This document shows, in pieces, positions 16,945 through 25,002 of a DNA stretch of 43,078 bases. Within the stretch, counting starts at the first letter, position 1; each line of letters begins with the position of its first letter. Position numbers and translations under genes: made by a program. Source of the DNA: Rhodospirillaceae bacterium UBA4468 (GTDB lineage Bacteria; Pseudomonadota; Alphaproteobacteria; Rhodospirillales; Casp-alpha2). The stretch is from the NCBI GenBank assembly GCA_002389385.1, contig DGOK01000129.1, positions 1 to 43,078 of the forward strand. Direction: 5' to 3'. Below the pieces are notes generated by a model, which saw only the letters and a program-made list of their open reading frames with translations, was not told the origin of the DNA and did no database searches.

Positions 16945-17919
16945 ATGAAACGAGTTCTTGTCACGGAAACCATGCACCCGTGTGGATTGGAAATTTTGGC
17001 TGGACGGGATGACATTGAAGTTGTCCATCTTGAGGGCGACATTCGTCCAGAAACGCTTTTGGCGCACATGCCTGGTGTTCACGCAATCGCAGCAAGATCT
17101 GCTGAACTGACTGCTGATATTTTAAACCATGCTAATGAGCTTGAGGTCATTTCGCGCCATGGCGTGGGCTGTGACCTTATTGATGTTGAATACGTCAGTG
17201 GTCGCGGTATCCCGGTCGCCATTGCATCCGGGGCGAATTCTTTATCCGTCGCCGAACACACGATGGCGCTCATGATGGCGCTCGCGAAAGAGCTACCCGC
17301 GCAAGACAAGATGGCAAAAAGCGGCAACTGGCATAAGCGCAACGAGTTCCGAGTACGGGATTTCCAAGGCGCAAAGATCCTGATCGTTGGATTTGGCCGG
17401 ATCGGGCGACTTATTGCACCAATGTGCAAAGCCTTTGGCATGGACGTTGTTGTCGCTGATATTAAGCTCGACCGTGAGCTTGCTGATCAAATGGGTGTGC
17501 GTGCCGTCGAGGATTTCCGCCCAGAACTCCCCACTGCAGATTTCCTGACGCTGCATGTGCCGCTCTACCCTGAAACGCATCACCTGATTTCAACGGACGA
17601 ATTCGATGCAATCAAACGTGGCGCTATTATTCTAAATTGCGCACGTGGTGGCATTGTCGACGACGATGCCCTCATTAAAGCTCTCGATAGCGGTCAGATC
17701 GATGGCGCAGGTATTGATGTATTGAGTGTTGAGCCACCTGATTCCAACCACCCTATTTTTAGGCACGATGACGTTCTTATCACTCCGCACAATGGGGCCG
17801 CATCTGTATCATCAGCGATTGCGATGTCACGTATGACAGCTGAGAATATTCTCGACTGTTTTGATGGCAAGCTTCGTGATGATTGCACCTTTAACCTGGA
17901 GTTGTTGAAAGCATCATGA
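16945..17919 (+). CDS. D-isomer-specific 2-hydroxyacid dehydrogenase
   Basis: A 324-residue NAD(P)-dependent dehydrogenase interconverting a 2-hydroxy acid and a 2-oxo acid. The Rossmann motif GFGRIG is at 149-154, followed by the acidic VVAD (169-172), favouring NAD+. The catalytic triad is Arg234 (NCARGGIVDD), Glu263 (SVEPP) and His282 (TPHNGAA). Length is normal for the family (phosphoglycerate dehydrogenase, hydroxypyruvate reductase, (S)-sulfolactate dehydrogenase SlcC). The stop codon overlaps the Ldh2 gene start (ATGA), so two dehydrogenases of unrelated fold and probably opposite stereochemistry are co-translated, a pattern that can racemise a hydroxy acid. Confidence 0.85.
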   Translation: MKRVLVTETMHPCGLEILAGRDDIEVVHLEGDIRPETLLAHMPGVHAIAARSAELTADILNHANELEVISRHGVGCDLIDVEYVSGRGIPVAIASGANSLSVAEHTMALMMALAKELPAQDKMAKSGNWHKRNEFRVRDFQGAKILIVGFGRIGRLIAPMCKAFGMDVVVADIKLDRELADQMGVRAVEDFRPELPTADFLTLHVPLYPETHHLISTDEFDAIKRGAIILNCARGGIVDDDALIKALDSGQIDGAGIDVLSVEPPDSNHPIFRHDDVLITPHNGAASVSSAIAMSRMTAENILDCFDGKLRDDCTFNLELLKAS

Positions 17920-19022
17920 GCACCGAACAACCTGCACGCGTTTCAGCCGATGGCATGACAGCTCTTGGCACGCAAATTTTTACCACCGCCGGCGCGTCTC
18001 AAGACGAAGCCTTCGCCATTAGCGCAAATCTCGTGAACTCAAACCTATCCGGGCATGATAGCCACGGCGTTGTTCGCATTCCCAGATACCTGATGTGGGA
18101 GCGCACGGATAACCTTAAGTTTGGGCAGCATGCAGAAGTTGTCGTCGATGGTGATACTTTTGCGATCATTGAAGGCAATAAGGGCTTTGGCCAGGTGGTC
18201 GGCAAAGAAGCCGTCGACATTGGCATCAACAAAGCCAAACAAAATGGAATCGCAATCATCGCACTTAGGCGTGCGGGTCATCTTGGACGTATTGGCCGCT
18301 GGGCCGAAGAAGCATGTGCCAATGGCCTGGTCTCGATAAATTTCGTCAACGTTTCTGAAAGTAATCTGGTTGCCCCTTTCGGTGCCGCAGATCGACGCAT
18401 CTCAACAGCACCCGTTACGATTGGTGTACCTAATCCTGGCGGTGATGATTTTATTTTAGATTTTGCAACGTCGAAAGTTGCAGAAGGCAAAGTCATGGTT
18501 GCACTTCGGGGTGGAAAGCCTGTCCCTGAAGGTGCGCTGATTGACGGTGACGGAAAACCAACAATTGACCCAACGGCTATGTACGGTGACTTGAAGCCAG
18601 GTGACGTTGCTGACCCACGGGCTGGCGCTGGCGCACTCTTAACAATGGGTGAGCACAAAGGCTCAGGCTTGGCATTGGCGTGTGAATTGCTGGCTGGCGC
18701 ACTCACCGGTTCTGGCACAACAGGGCCTGGCGTAAAAACGCACAACGGCATGTTCTCGGTTTATTTCAAACCGGAAATTCTTGACGACGGCCACGGATTT
18801 GCAAGCGGCGTTAAAGACTATATCGATTTTGTAAAATCAGCCCGCCCACGCGATCCCGATCAACCCGTCATGATTCCAGGCGACCCTGAACGTAAATCTC
18901 GCGCAGACCGCACCGCAAACGGTTTCGAAATTGCGGGGGCAGCTTGGAATAGCATATTGGACGCAGGCGAAGGCTTGGGTCTCGACAAAGAACAAATGTC
19001 TGCAACAGCACTTTTTAAATAA
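17916..19022 (+). CDS. Ldh2/malate-lactate dehydrogenase family oxidoreductase
   Basis: A 368-residue NAD(P)-dependent dehydrogenase of the Ldh2/MDH2 (YlbC, ComC, AllD, DpkA) family, unrelated in fold to the usual lactate dehydrogenase. The family signature GHDSHGVVRIPRY is at 46-58, with His50 the likely catalytic residue. The NAD-binding middle part has RRAGHLGRIGRWAEEAC and DFATSKVAEGKV, and GEHKGSGLALACELLAGALTGS lies near 245-266. Substrates in this family include malate, ureidoglycolate, (R)-sulfolactate, delta-1-piperideine-2-carboxylate and 2,3-diketogulonate. It overlaps the preceding hydroxyacid dehydrogenase by 4 bases. Which substrate it uses here is unknown. Confidence 0.85.
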   Translation: MSTEQPARVSADGMTALGTQIFTTAGASQDEAFAISANLVNSNLSGHDSHGVVRIPRYLMWERTDNLKFGQHAEVVVDGDTFAIIEGNKGFGQVVGKEAVDIGINKAKQNGIAIIALRRAGHLGRIGRWAEEACANGLVSINFVNVSESNLVAPFGAADRRISTAPVTIGVPNPGGDDFILDFATSKVAEGKVMVALRGGKPVPEGALIDGDGKPTIDPTAMYGDLKPGDVADPRAGAGALLTMGEHKGSGLALACELLAGALTGSGTTGPGVKTHNGMFSVYFKPEILDDGHGFASGVKDYIDFVKSARPRDPDQPVMIPGDPERKSRADRTANGFEIAGAAWNSILDAGEGLGLDKEQMSATALFK

Positions 19023-19043
19023 AAATCATCGGAGAGAAACAAA

Positions 19044-19802
19044 ATGGCTAAAGAAAATCTACGGACGCGTATGCTCCGCGGCGATGTATTGTCTGGTACA
19101 TTTTTAAAGACACCTGCATTTCAAATGATAGAAATACTCGCAATGTCGGGCATGGATTTTGTTTGCCTGGATGCAGAGCACGCACCTTTCGACCGCGTCG
19201 CGATTGATGCATGTATGGCAGTTGGCCGCGCACTCGACTTTCCGATCCTCGTACGTATTCCCGATGGCAATCAGGCTGAGATTCTAAAGGTTCTCGATTG
19301 CGGCGCGACAGGCATCGTTGTGCCACACGTTGCGACGCCTGAGAAAGCTGCAAACATCGCCAAATGGTCGCGCTTTGGTCATGGCGGTCGAGGCTATGCC
19401 GGATCAAGCCGTTGGGCAGATTACACAACGCGTTCAATGCCTGAGCTTTTAAAGAAGAGTGCAGAAGAAACCATCGTCATCGCACAAATAGAAGAGCCTG
19501 AAGGCGTTGAAGCGATTGATGCGATTGCGGCCACGGATGGGATCGACGGATTATTCGTTGGCCCAGCTGACCTCGCAGTATGCATGGGGCTTACCGATAC
19601 CAGCGCACCTGAAGTCATGGCAGCCATGAAAACTGTTGGTGATGCAGCAAAGAAGCACGGCTGTGGCGCAATGACATTTATCGGCAATACGTCACAAGCA
19701 GCTGCCTTAAAAGAGTTGGGAATCCACATGTTCTTCGTAGCGTCCGAGCAATCCTTCATTTTAAATGCTGCGAAAACTGTTGCCGGCGATTTAAAGAAAT
19801 AA
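19044..19802 (+). CDS. HpcH/HpaI-family class II aldolase
   Basis: A 252-residue metal-dependent aldolase that splits 2-keto-3-deoxy or 4-hydroxy-2-oxo acids into pyruvate and an aldehyde. Seen are FVCLDAEHAPFDR near 39-51, with the His that acts as base in this family, RIPDGNQAEILKVLDCGATGIVVPHV, and the metal-binding Glu and Asp in QIEEPEGVEAID and DGLFVGPADLAVCMG. It is similar in size to HpaI and to 2-keto-3-deoxy-L-rhamnonate aldolase. The ribosome site GGAGAG precedes ATG 19044. Together with the IlvD/Edd dehydratase on the other strand it makes a classical dehydrate-and-cleave route possible. Confidence 0.85.
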   Translation: MAKENLRTRMLRGDVLSGTFLKTPAFQMIEILAMSGMDFVCLDAEHAPFDRVAIDACMAVGRALDFPILVRIPDGNQAEILKVLDCGATGIVVPHVATPEKAANIAKWSRFGHGGRGYAGSSRWADYTTRSMPELLKKSAEETIVIAQIEEPEGVEAIDAIAATDGIDGLFVGPADLAVCMGLTDTSAPEVMAAMKTVGDAAKKHGCGAMTFIGNTSQAAALKELGIHMFFVASEQSFILNAAKTVAGDLKK

Positions 19803-19841
19803 ACTGAATTTCAAACTTTATATAGAGACGAGAAACATCAA

Positions 19842-21155
19842 ATGATCACGTACTTAAAGAAGGGCAAAAGCGCCGAAGACGTTGCCAAAGCAGATGCCAA
19901 AGTTCGCACCACAGTCGAAGGCATTCTGGCTGATATCGAAAAGCGCGGCGACGACGCCGTCCAGGAACTCGCACAAAAATTTGATGGCCATGCGGCTGAG
20001 AATTTTCGCCTTAGCCCAGATGAAATCAACGCAGCGATTTCAAAAGTATCAGCGAGCGACATCGACGACATTAAGTTCGCTCAAGCACAGGTTCGGAACT
20101 TTGCTGAAAAGCAAAAAGAATGCCTGAAAGATCTCGAAGTTGAGACAATGCCTGGTGTCATTCTTGGTCACAAAAACGTACCCGTGAATTCCGTCGGCTG
20201 TTATGTCCCCGGTGGTAAATACCCAATGGTGGCGTCTGCACATATGAGTGTGCTGACCGCTAAAGTCGCTGGCGTTAAACGAATTGTTGCCTCGGCCCCT
20301 CCACATAATGGCGAACCACATCCCGCCATCGTTGCAGCGATGCATATGGCAGGCGCTGATGAAATTCTGGTGTTAGGTGGTATTCAAGCCGTCGGCACAA
20401 TGGCCTTGGGCACACAAAGTGTCGACGCCGTCGATATGCTGGTTGGTCCCGGCAATATGTTTGTCGCCGAAGCCAAGCGCCAATTATATGGACGCGTCGG
20501 TATCGACTTGTTTGCAGGCCCAACTGAGACACTGGTCATCGCGGACGATAGCGTCGACGCAGAAATTTGCGCTGTCGATATTCTAGGACAGGCCGAGCAC
20601 GGCCCCACGTCACCTGCGGCATTACTCACAAACTCTCGTGCTCTCGCCGAAGCAACAATGGTTGAGATTGAGCGTCAGCTCGGTGTCCTGCCAACTGCCG
20701 AGATTGCCCGTGAAGCCTGGGAAAATTATGGCGCCATCATCCTGTGCGACAACATCGATGAAATGGTCGAGGAAGCAGATCGCTTGGCTTACGAGCATGT
20801 GCAAGTAATGACTGAAGATCCTGATTACTTTAAAGACAATATGACCAACTATGGTGCATTGTTCTTGGGCCCCCGCACGAACGTCTCGTTTGGCGATAAA
20901 GTCATTGGCACCAATCACACACTTCCTACGAAAAAAGCCGCACGTTACACAGGTGGTCTTTGGGTCGGGAAGTTTATGAAGACGTGTACCTATCAAAAGG
21001 TTCTCACTGATGAAGCCTCAGCACTGGTCGGTGGATACTGTTCACGACTTTGCGCCATCGAAGGTTTTGCCGGACACGGAGAACAAGCCAACATTCGCGC
21101 ACGCCGTTATGGTGGCAACAGTGTCGAGCCTTATGGAATTGTCGCAAAAGAATGA
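19842..21155 (+). CDS. HisD-like zinc alcohol/aldehyde dehydrogenase (catabolic, HpsN-like)
   Basis: A 437-residue protein of the histidinol dehydrogenase family, performing two successive NAD+-dependent oxidations of a primary alcohol to an acid. Zinc ligands expected in HisD are all present: Gln250 and His253 (GQAEHG), Asp352 (SFGDK) and His412 (AGHGE); the catalytic Glu319-His320 pair is in AYEHVQ, and TNHTLPT (358-364) matches the GxNHxLPT motif. No other histidine-biosynthesis gene is near, and the neighbours are catabolic, so this is a paralogue. The start (MITYLKKGKS) and several inner segments remind me of sulfopropanediol 3-dehydrogenase HpsN, but substrate assignment from memory is weak. 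Confidence 0.85.
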   Translation: MITYLKKGKSAEDVAKADAKVRTTVEGILADIEKRGDDAVQELAQKFDGHAAENFRLSPDEINAAISKVSASDIDDIKFAQAQVRNFAEKQKECLKDLEVETMPGVILGHKNVPVNSVGCYVPGGKYPMVASAHMSVLTAKVAGVKRIVASAPPHNGEPHPAIVAAMHMAGADEILVLGGIQAVGTMALGTQSVDAVDMLVGPGNMFVAEAKRQLYGRVGIDLFAGPTETLVIADDSVDAEICAVDILGQAEHGPTSPAALLTNSRALAEATMVEIERQLGVLPTAEIAREAWENYGAIILCDNIDEMVEEADRLAYEHVQVMTEDPDYFKDNMTNYGALFLGPRTNVSFGDKVIGTNHTLPTKKAARYTGGLWVGKFMKTCTYQKVLTDEASALVGGYCSRLCAIEGFAGHGEQANIRARRYGGNSVEPYGIVAKE

Positions 21156-21928
21156 GTGACGCCTCTCCCTTACCTAAAACACCTAGCTTCCGATTGGATG
21201 GTCGCCGCGCGCTGGTGACAGGTGCTGGTCGCGGCATTGGCAAGGCGATTGCGGTTGCCCTTGCTGATGCAGGTGCTGATGTGACGTTAGTCTCGCGGAC
21301 ATTAACTGAGGTTGAGGCTGTTGCTGCAGGCATACGTGAAAACGGTGGCAAGGCAGCGGGCCGCGCACTTGATGTGATGGACCAGGACCGCACAAAAGCG
21401 ATGATTTCAGCTGAAGGGCCTTTCGACATTCTGGTCAACAATGCGGGCGGCAATCGTCCGCAAGAACTCGGCGACATCACATCTGAAGATTATGACGCAG
21501 TGACCAACTTGAATGTGCGGTCTGTGATCTTCCTTTGCCAGTCCGTCGCAAAAGGCATGATTGCTGACAACATCAAAGGGTCGATCATCAATATTTCATC
21601 CCAGATGGGACATGTTGGTGGACCAAAGCGTGTTGTCTATTGTGCAACCAAGCATGCCATCGAAGGTGCGACCAAAGCCATGGCTTGGGAATTGGGCGCT
21701 CATGGCATTCGTGCGAATACACTCTGCCCAACGTTTATTGAAACACCCATGACAGCACACATGCTGGAAGACACGGAGTTCCGAAATTTCGTCACATCCA
21801 AAATCGCCCTTGGCCGCATTGGCCAGGTCGAGGATGTAATGGGCGCGGCTATCTTTTTAGCTTCGGACGCGTCAGCACTTGTCACCGGATCATCATTGAT
21901 GGTCGACGGTGGCTGGACAGCGGCTTAA
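21152..21928 (+). CDS. Short-chain dehydrogenase/reductase
   Basis: A 258-residue classical SDR. Cofactor motif TGAGRGIG at 23-30, NNAGG at 96-100, catalytic Ser149/150 and Tyr163-x3-Lys167 (YCATK) are all in place. ATG 21152 is chosen over more upstream codons because it overlaps the hisD-like stop codon (ATGA), implying coupled translation. It resembles gluconate 5-dehydrogenase/IdnO-type oxidoreductases, which oxidise secondary alcohols of sugar acids. Within the operon it may oxidise or epimerise a secondary hydroxyl before or after the HisD-like step. Confidence 0.85.
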   Translation: MSDASPLPKTPSFRLDGRRALVTGAGRGIGKAIAVALADAGADVTLVSRTLTEVEAVAAGIRENGGKAAGRALDVMDQDRTKAMISAEGPFDILVNNAGGNRPQELGDITSEDYDAVTNLNVRSVIFLCQSVAKGMIADNIKGSIINISSQMGHVGGPKRVVYCATKHAIEGATKAMAWELGAHGIRANTLCPTFIETPMTAHMLEDTEFRNFVTSKIALGRIGQVEDVMGAAIFLASDASALVTGSSLMVDGGWTAA

Positions 21929-21931
21929 AGC

Positions 21932-22327
21932 ATGTTTGAAACACCCATCATCCCTCGCGTTTCCGAAACTGACGGCGCCGGCCATATCAACAATGTGTTT
22001 GTGCCGATCTGGTTTGAAGCCGGACGCCGGGAAATTTTCCGCATCTTGACGCCAAGCCTGAAGTTCGATGACTGGCACGTTGCACTGGTCAATATGAATG
22101 TCGATTACTTAGGGCAGATTTATTTTGACCAAGACTGTCTCGTCAAAACCTGGGTTGATAAAATAGGTACCAAAAGCTTTGGGCTTTATGAAGAAATTTG
22201 GCAAGGCGACCGACACTGTGCCTCGGGCACTGTCGCCTATGTATATATGGACTATGCCGAAGGACGCGCTGAACCCGTTCCAGACAACGTCCGCACAATG
22301 CTCCGTGCGCACATGAAAGAAGAATAA
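21932..22327 (+). CDS. Hot-dog fold acyl-CoA thioesterase (4-hydroxybenzoyl-CoA/FadM type)
   Basis: A 131-residue single hot-dog domain. The family signature is in RVSETDGAGHINNVFVPIW (about 9-27): the Asp in ETD and the HINN segment are the active-site region of YbgC/FadM-type thioesterases, and FEAGR follows at the expected distance. It starts 3 bases after the SDR stop codon and its own stop is one base before the AtuA start. Its presence implies that a CoA thioester occurs in the pathway. Confidence 0.8.
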   Translation: MFETPIIPRVSETDGAGHINNVFVPIWFEAGRREIFRILTPSLKFDDWHVALVNMNVDYLGQIYFDQDCLVKTWVDKIGTKSFGLYEEIWQGDRHCASGTVAYVYMDYAEGRAEPVPDNVRTMLRAHMKEE

Positions 22328-22328
22328 G

Positions 22329-23702
22329 ATGACGCAAACTGTTTATATTGGATCAGGTGCTGGTTTTGCCGGAGACCGCCTAGACGCCGGCGTCGCCGTT
22401 GTCGAAACATTAAAAGACCGGGACGGTCCCAAGTATTTGATCTTTGAGGTAATGGGCGAACGCACATTGGCCATCGCGCAGCGCATCAAAATGCGTAACC
22501 CTGAACTGGGATATTCTCCATACCTGGAGCCATATCTGCGGAACGTCTTAGTCGCCGCCAAGCAACATGGCGTCACAATTGTCGCGAACCTTGGCAATGC
22601 AAACCCTATGGGTGGTGCCAAGCGCGTCCATGAATTGGCCGAGGAACTCGGCGTCAAAGGCCTGCGCGTCGCCGTTGTTCTGGGTGATGATCTGTTAGCG
22701 TTTATGGATGGTGATGAAGTCGCTGCCTTGCCGACCATTGAAGGCGTCAGCATTGATGGCAAAGAGATTGTCGCAGCCAATGCGTATTTGGGCGCACGCC
22801 CCGTCGCCGAGGCTTTAAAACTTGATGTTGATATAGTGCTGGTTGGGCGCACCACCGATGCCGCCCTTGTCTTGGGGCCATTGATCCATGAATTTGGTTG
22901 GGGCGAGACCGATTGGGATCTTTTGGCGTCCGGCACTCTCGCAGGCCATCTTTTAGAATGTGGCGGGCAAGTCACCGGCGGGTATTTTTGTGACCCAGGC
23001 TTCAAAGATGTCCCTGGTATGGACAACCTCGGCTTTCCAATCGGTGAAATTAACGCGGACGGCTCCATCGTTATTACCAAGGCAGAAAACACCGGCGGTC
23101 TTGTGAGCAAAGCAACGGTGATCGAACAAATGCTTTATGAAATGCATGACCCGTCAGCGTATCTGACCCCCGATGTTTCCTTGAACATTACCAATGTTTC
23201 ATTGGCAGAAGATGGCAAGGATCGCATTCGGGTATCGGGTGCACGCGGGGCTCCGCCTCCCGAAACGCTCAAAGTCACAATCTCGGCGGATGGTGGCTGG
23301 CTTGGCGAAGCTGATATGATCTATGCCGGGCCGAACGCCCTCGCCCGTGCACAATTGGCTGCAGACATTGTACGTAAACGTTGCGAACGTTACGGCATTA
23401 CAGACCCAATGCGGATTGAGATTATTGGTACGGGTGCCGTCTTCGATAACGACACATCTGATCGCGGCCGCGGATCGAACATGACAAAGGACGGTGAGTA
23501 CAGATTGCGTGCGGCCGTTAGAACCCAAGATAAAGCGATCGCGAAATACATGAACGACGAAGTACTAAGTTTGTTTTGTTCGGGCCCAGCAGGTGGCGGC
23601 GGCTATCGCTGCAACGTCATGGGGCAAGTGAATACCGCGTCCGTACTCATTCCCCGCGAACCCGTTGAAGCGCAAGCCCGTGCCATTGAGGTATTACCAT
23701 GA
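22329..23702 (+). CDS. AtuA-family protein (DUF1446, acyclic terpene utilisation)
   Basis: A 457-residue protein of the AtuA/DUF1446 family. It begins with the characteristic glycine-rich GSGAGFAGDR (8-17), then YLIFEVMGERTLA near 37-49, and later ANLGNANPMGGA and a long mixed alpha/beta body with LASGTLAGHLLECGGQVTGGYF. The family is required for citronellol/geraniol degradation in Pseudomonas and often sits beside acyl-CoA enzymes, but its chemical reaction has not been established as far as I know. The stop overlaps the next gene by 4 bases (ATGA); in some organisms the two are a single protein. Confidence 0.85.
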   Translation: MTQTVYIGSGAGFAGDRLDAGVAVVETLKDRDGPKYLIFEVMGERTLAIAQRIKMRNPELGYSPYLEPYLRNVLVAAKQHGVTIVANLGNANPMGGAKRVHELAEELGVKGLRVAVVLGDDLLAFMDGDEVAALPTIEGVSIDGKEIVAANAYLGARPVAEALKLDVDIVLVGRTTDAALVLGPLIHEFGWGETDWDLLASGTLAGHLLECGGQVTGGYFCDPGFKDVPGMDNLGFPIGEINADGSIVITKAENTGGLVSKATVIEQMLYEMHDPSAYLTPDVSLNITNVSLAEDGKDRIRVSGARGAPPPETLKVTISADGGWLGEADMIYAGPNALARAQLAADIVRKRCERYGITDPMRIEIIGTGAVFDNDTSDRGRGSNMTKDGEYRLRAAVRTQDKAIAKYMNDEVLSLFCSGPAGGGGYRCNVMGQVNTASVLIPREPVEAQARAIEVLP

Positions 23703-24067
23703 GCGATCTAATCACAGTTCCCCTTCATGCTGTTGCACATGGGCGTGCAGGCGATAAAGGCAATCGCTCAAATATCTCTGTGGTACCGTATCTCGAGGGC
23801 ACATTCCCGCATCTTCTTGAGCAAGTCACCGAGGCTCGTGTCCTAGAGTTGTTTCAGCATAAGGGCGCAACCAAAGTCACCAGATATGAATTGACGAATT
23901 TGCCTGCGCTTAATCTGGTTATCGATGATGCTTTGGAAGGCGGTGTAAACAGCGCCCTCACACAAGATCTGCACGGCAAAACGCTATCGTTTATGTTGCT
24001 GGGCGAACTAACCGTTTCCGTTCCAAAATCCTGCATTCCAGCTGGATCAAGATATCTGGAAAGCTGA
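23699..24067 (+). CDS. AtuA-associated small domain protein
   Basis: A 122-residue protein corresponding to the C-terminal ferredoxin-like domain found fused to, or encoded next to, AtuA. The signature is HGRAGDKGNRSNISVVPY (16-33), with RAGDKGN the conserved core. LLGELTVSVP near the end is also typical. It overlaps the AtuA gene by 4 bases, so the two products probably form a complex. Function unknown beyond the family link. Last gene of the tightly coupled plus-strand run. Confidence 0.82.
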   Translation: MSDLITVPLHAVAHGRAGDKGNRSNISVVPYLEGTFPHLLEQVTEARVLELFQHKGATKVTRYELTNLPALNLVIDDALEGGVNSALTQDLHGKTLSFMLLGELTVSVPKSCIPAGSRYLES

Positions 24068-24131
24068 TACACAGTAGGCGGTTTTTCGAAGACCTCTTGA
24101 AGTCAGAAACAATCCACCAATGTAATCATAT

Positions 24132-24150
24132 GACAGGTCTTACACCTGTC
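24132..24150. promoter_or_regulatory. 19-bp palindrome upstream of the second SDR gene
   Basis: GACAGGT (24132-24138) and ACCTGTC (24144-24150) form a perfect 7-base inverted repeat with a 5-base centre. It ends 16 bases before the SDR start codon and overlaps the place a ribosome would approach. It may be an operator or a hairpin that affects translation. It differs from the palindrome at dctP. Confidence 0.45.
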
Positions 24151-24166
24151 CCAACGGAGCACATAA

Positions 24167-24925
24167 ATGGATTTAAATATTAATGGCCGCCGGGCGCTGG
24201 TTACGGGTGCCAGTACAGGTATTGGTGCAGGTGTCGCAATCGCATTAGCGCGCGAAGGTGTTCTCCTCGCATTGAGCGCGCAAAGTATGGAGGCGCTCTC
24301 CAAAACCGCCACCGCTATCGAAGCGGAAGGCTTTGAAAAACCGACGCTTATCCCAGCCTCACTAACAGATGCTGCAGATACCATTCGGCTTTCACAAGAG
24401 GCAACGAACGCCCTTGGCCATATAGATATCCTTGCAAACTGTGCAGGTGGTTCACGCCCTACCCCCCTTGATGCTGATGAAGCGTTCTGGGCTGAAGCGT
24501 TCGATCTTAATTTCCATGCCCCACGCAGACTTACGCACGCTTTACTGCCAACGATGCAAAGCAATCAATGGGGGCGCATTATTAACATAAGTGGGTCAAT
24601 GGAACCGCGGAGTCTTAATGCAGCTATTGCAGCTAAAGGCGCACTTCACCTATGGTCAAAAGGCGTGTCATGTGATGTTGCTAAAGACGGTGTGACAATC
24701 AACTGCGTTGCACCGGGGCGAATAAATAGTCCTCAAATTCTTGAAAAACTTTATCCTGACGAAGCTTCCCGGCAAAATTTCATAGAAGGAAATATTCCTA
24801 CAGGTGCCTTCGGGGACCCGGAAGACCTTGCATGCATGGTCGCATTCCTTTGCTCACCTCAAGCCCACTACATTACAGGAACCGTTATACCGGTTAATGG
24901 TGGCATGCATTATTTTGCACACTGA
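24167..24925 (+). CDS. SDR-family protein lacking the catalytic tyrosine
   Basis: A 252-residue short-chain dehydrogenase fold with an intact cofactor motif TGASTGIG (13-20), a NCAGG (91-95) in place of the usual NNAG, and the active-site Lys157. The residue four before it is Ala153, not Tyr, in SLNAAIAAKGAL, so the standard SDR proton relay is missing. Ser142 or Ser144 and the PG motif near VAPGRIN are kept. Subgroups of SDRs without Tyr are known and may use another residue or bind ligand only. It is 99 bases after the AtuA-partner gene, separated by a palindrome, so it may form its own transcription unit. Confidence 0.8.
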   Translation: MDLNINGRRALVTGASTGIGAGVAIALAREGVLLALSAQSMEALSKTATAIEAEGFEKPTLIPASLTDAADTIRLSQEATNALGHIDILANCAGGSRPTPLDADEAFWAEAFDLNFHAPRRLTHALLPTMQSNQWGRIINISGSMEPRSLNAAIAAKGALHLWSKGVSCDVAKDGVTINCVAPGRINSPQILEKLYPDEASRQNFIEGNIPTGAFGDPEDLACMVAFLCSPQAHYITGTVIPVNGGMHYFAH

Positions 24926-25002
24926 GAGGCTCGAAGTAAGCCTTGCTTTAGTCCTATATACAAAGAGCAATTCATGAACATTTATTTATATGGGCGAGCA
25001 TC

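Noticed and set aside
19842..21155. Biosynthetic histidinol dehydrogenase (hisD)
   Set aside because: No other his genes are nearby and the gene lies within a catabolic operon; the family contains many catabolic paralogues.
22343..23110. 255-codon open frame on the minus strand
   Set aside because: It lies opposite the AtuA gene, is Pro/Ser/Arg rich and has no family features; a codon-bias shadow of the real gene.
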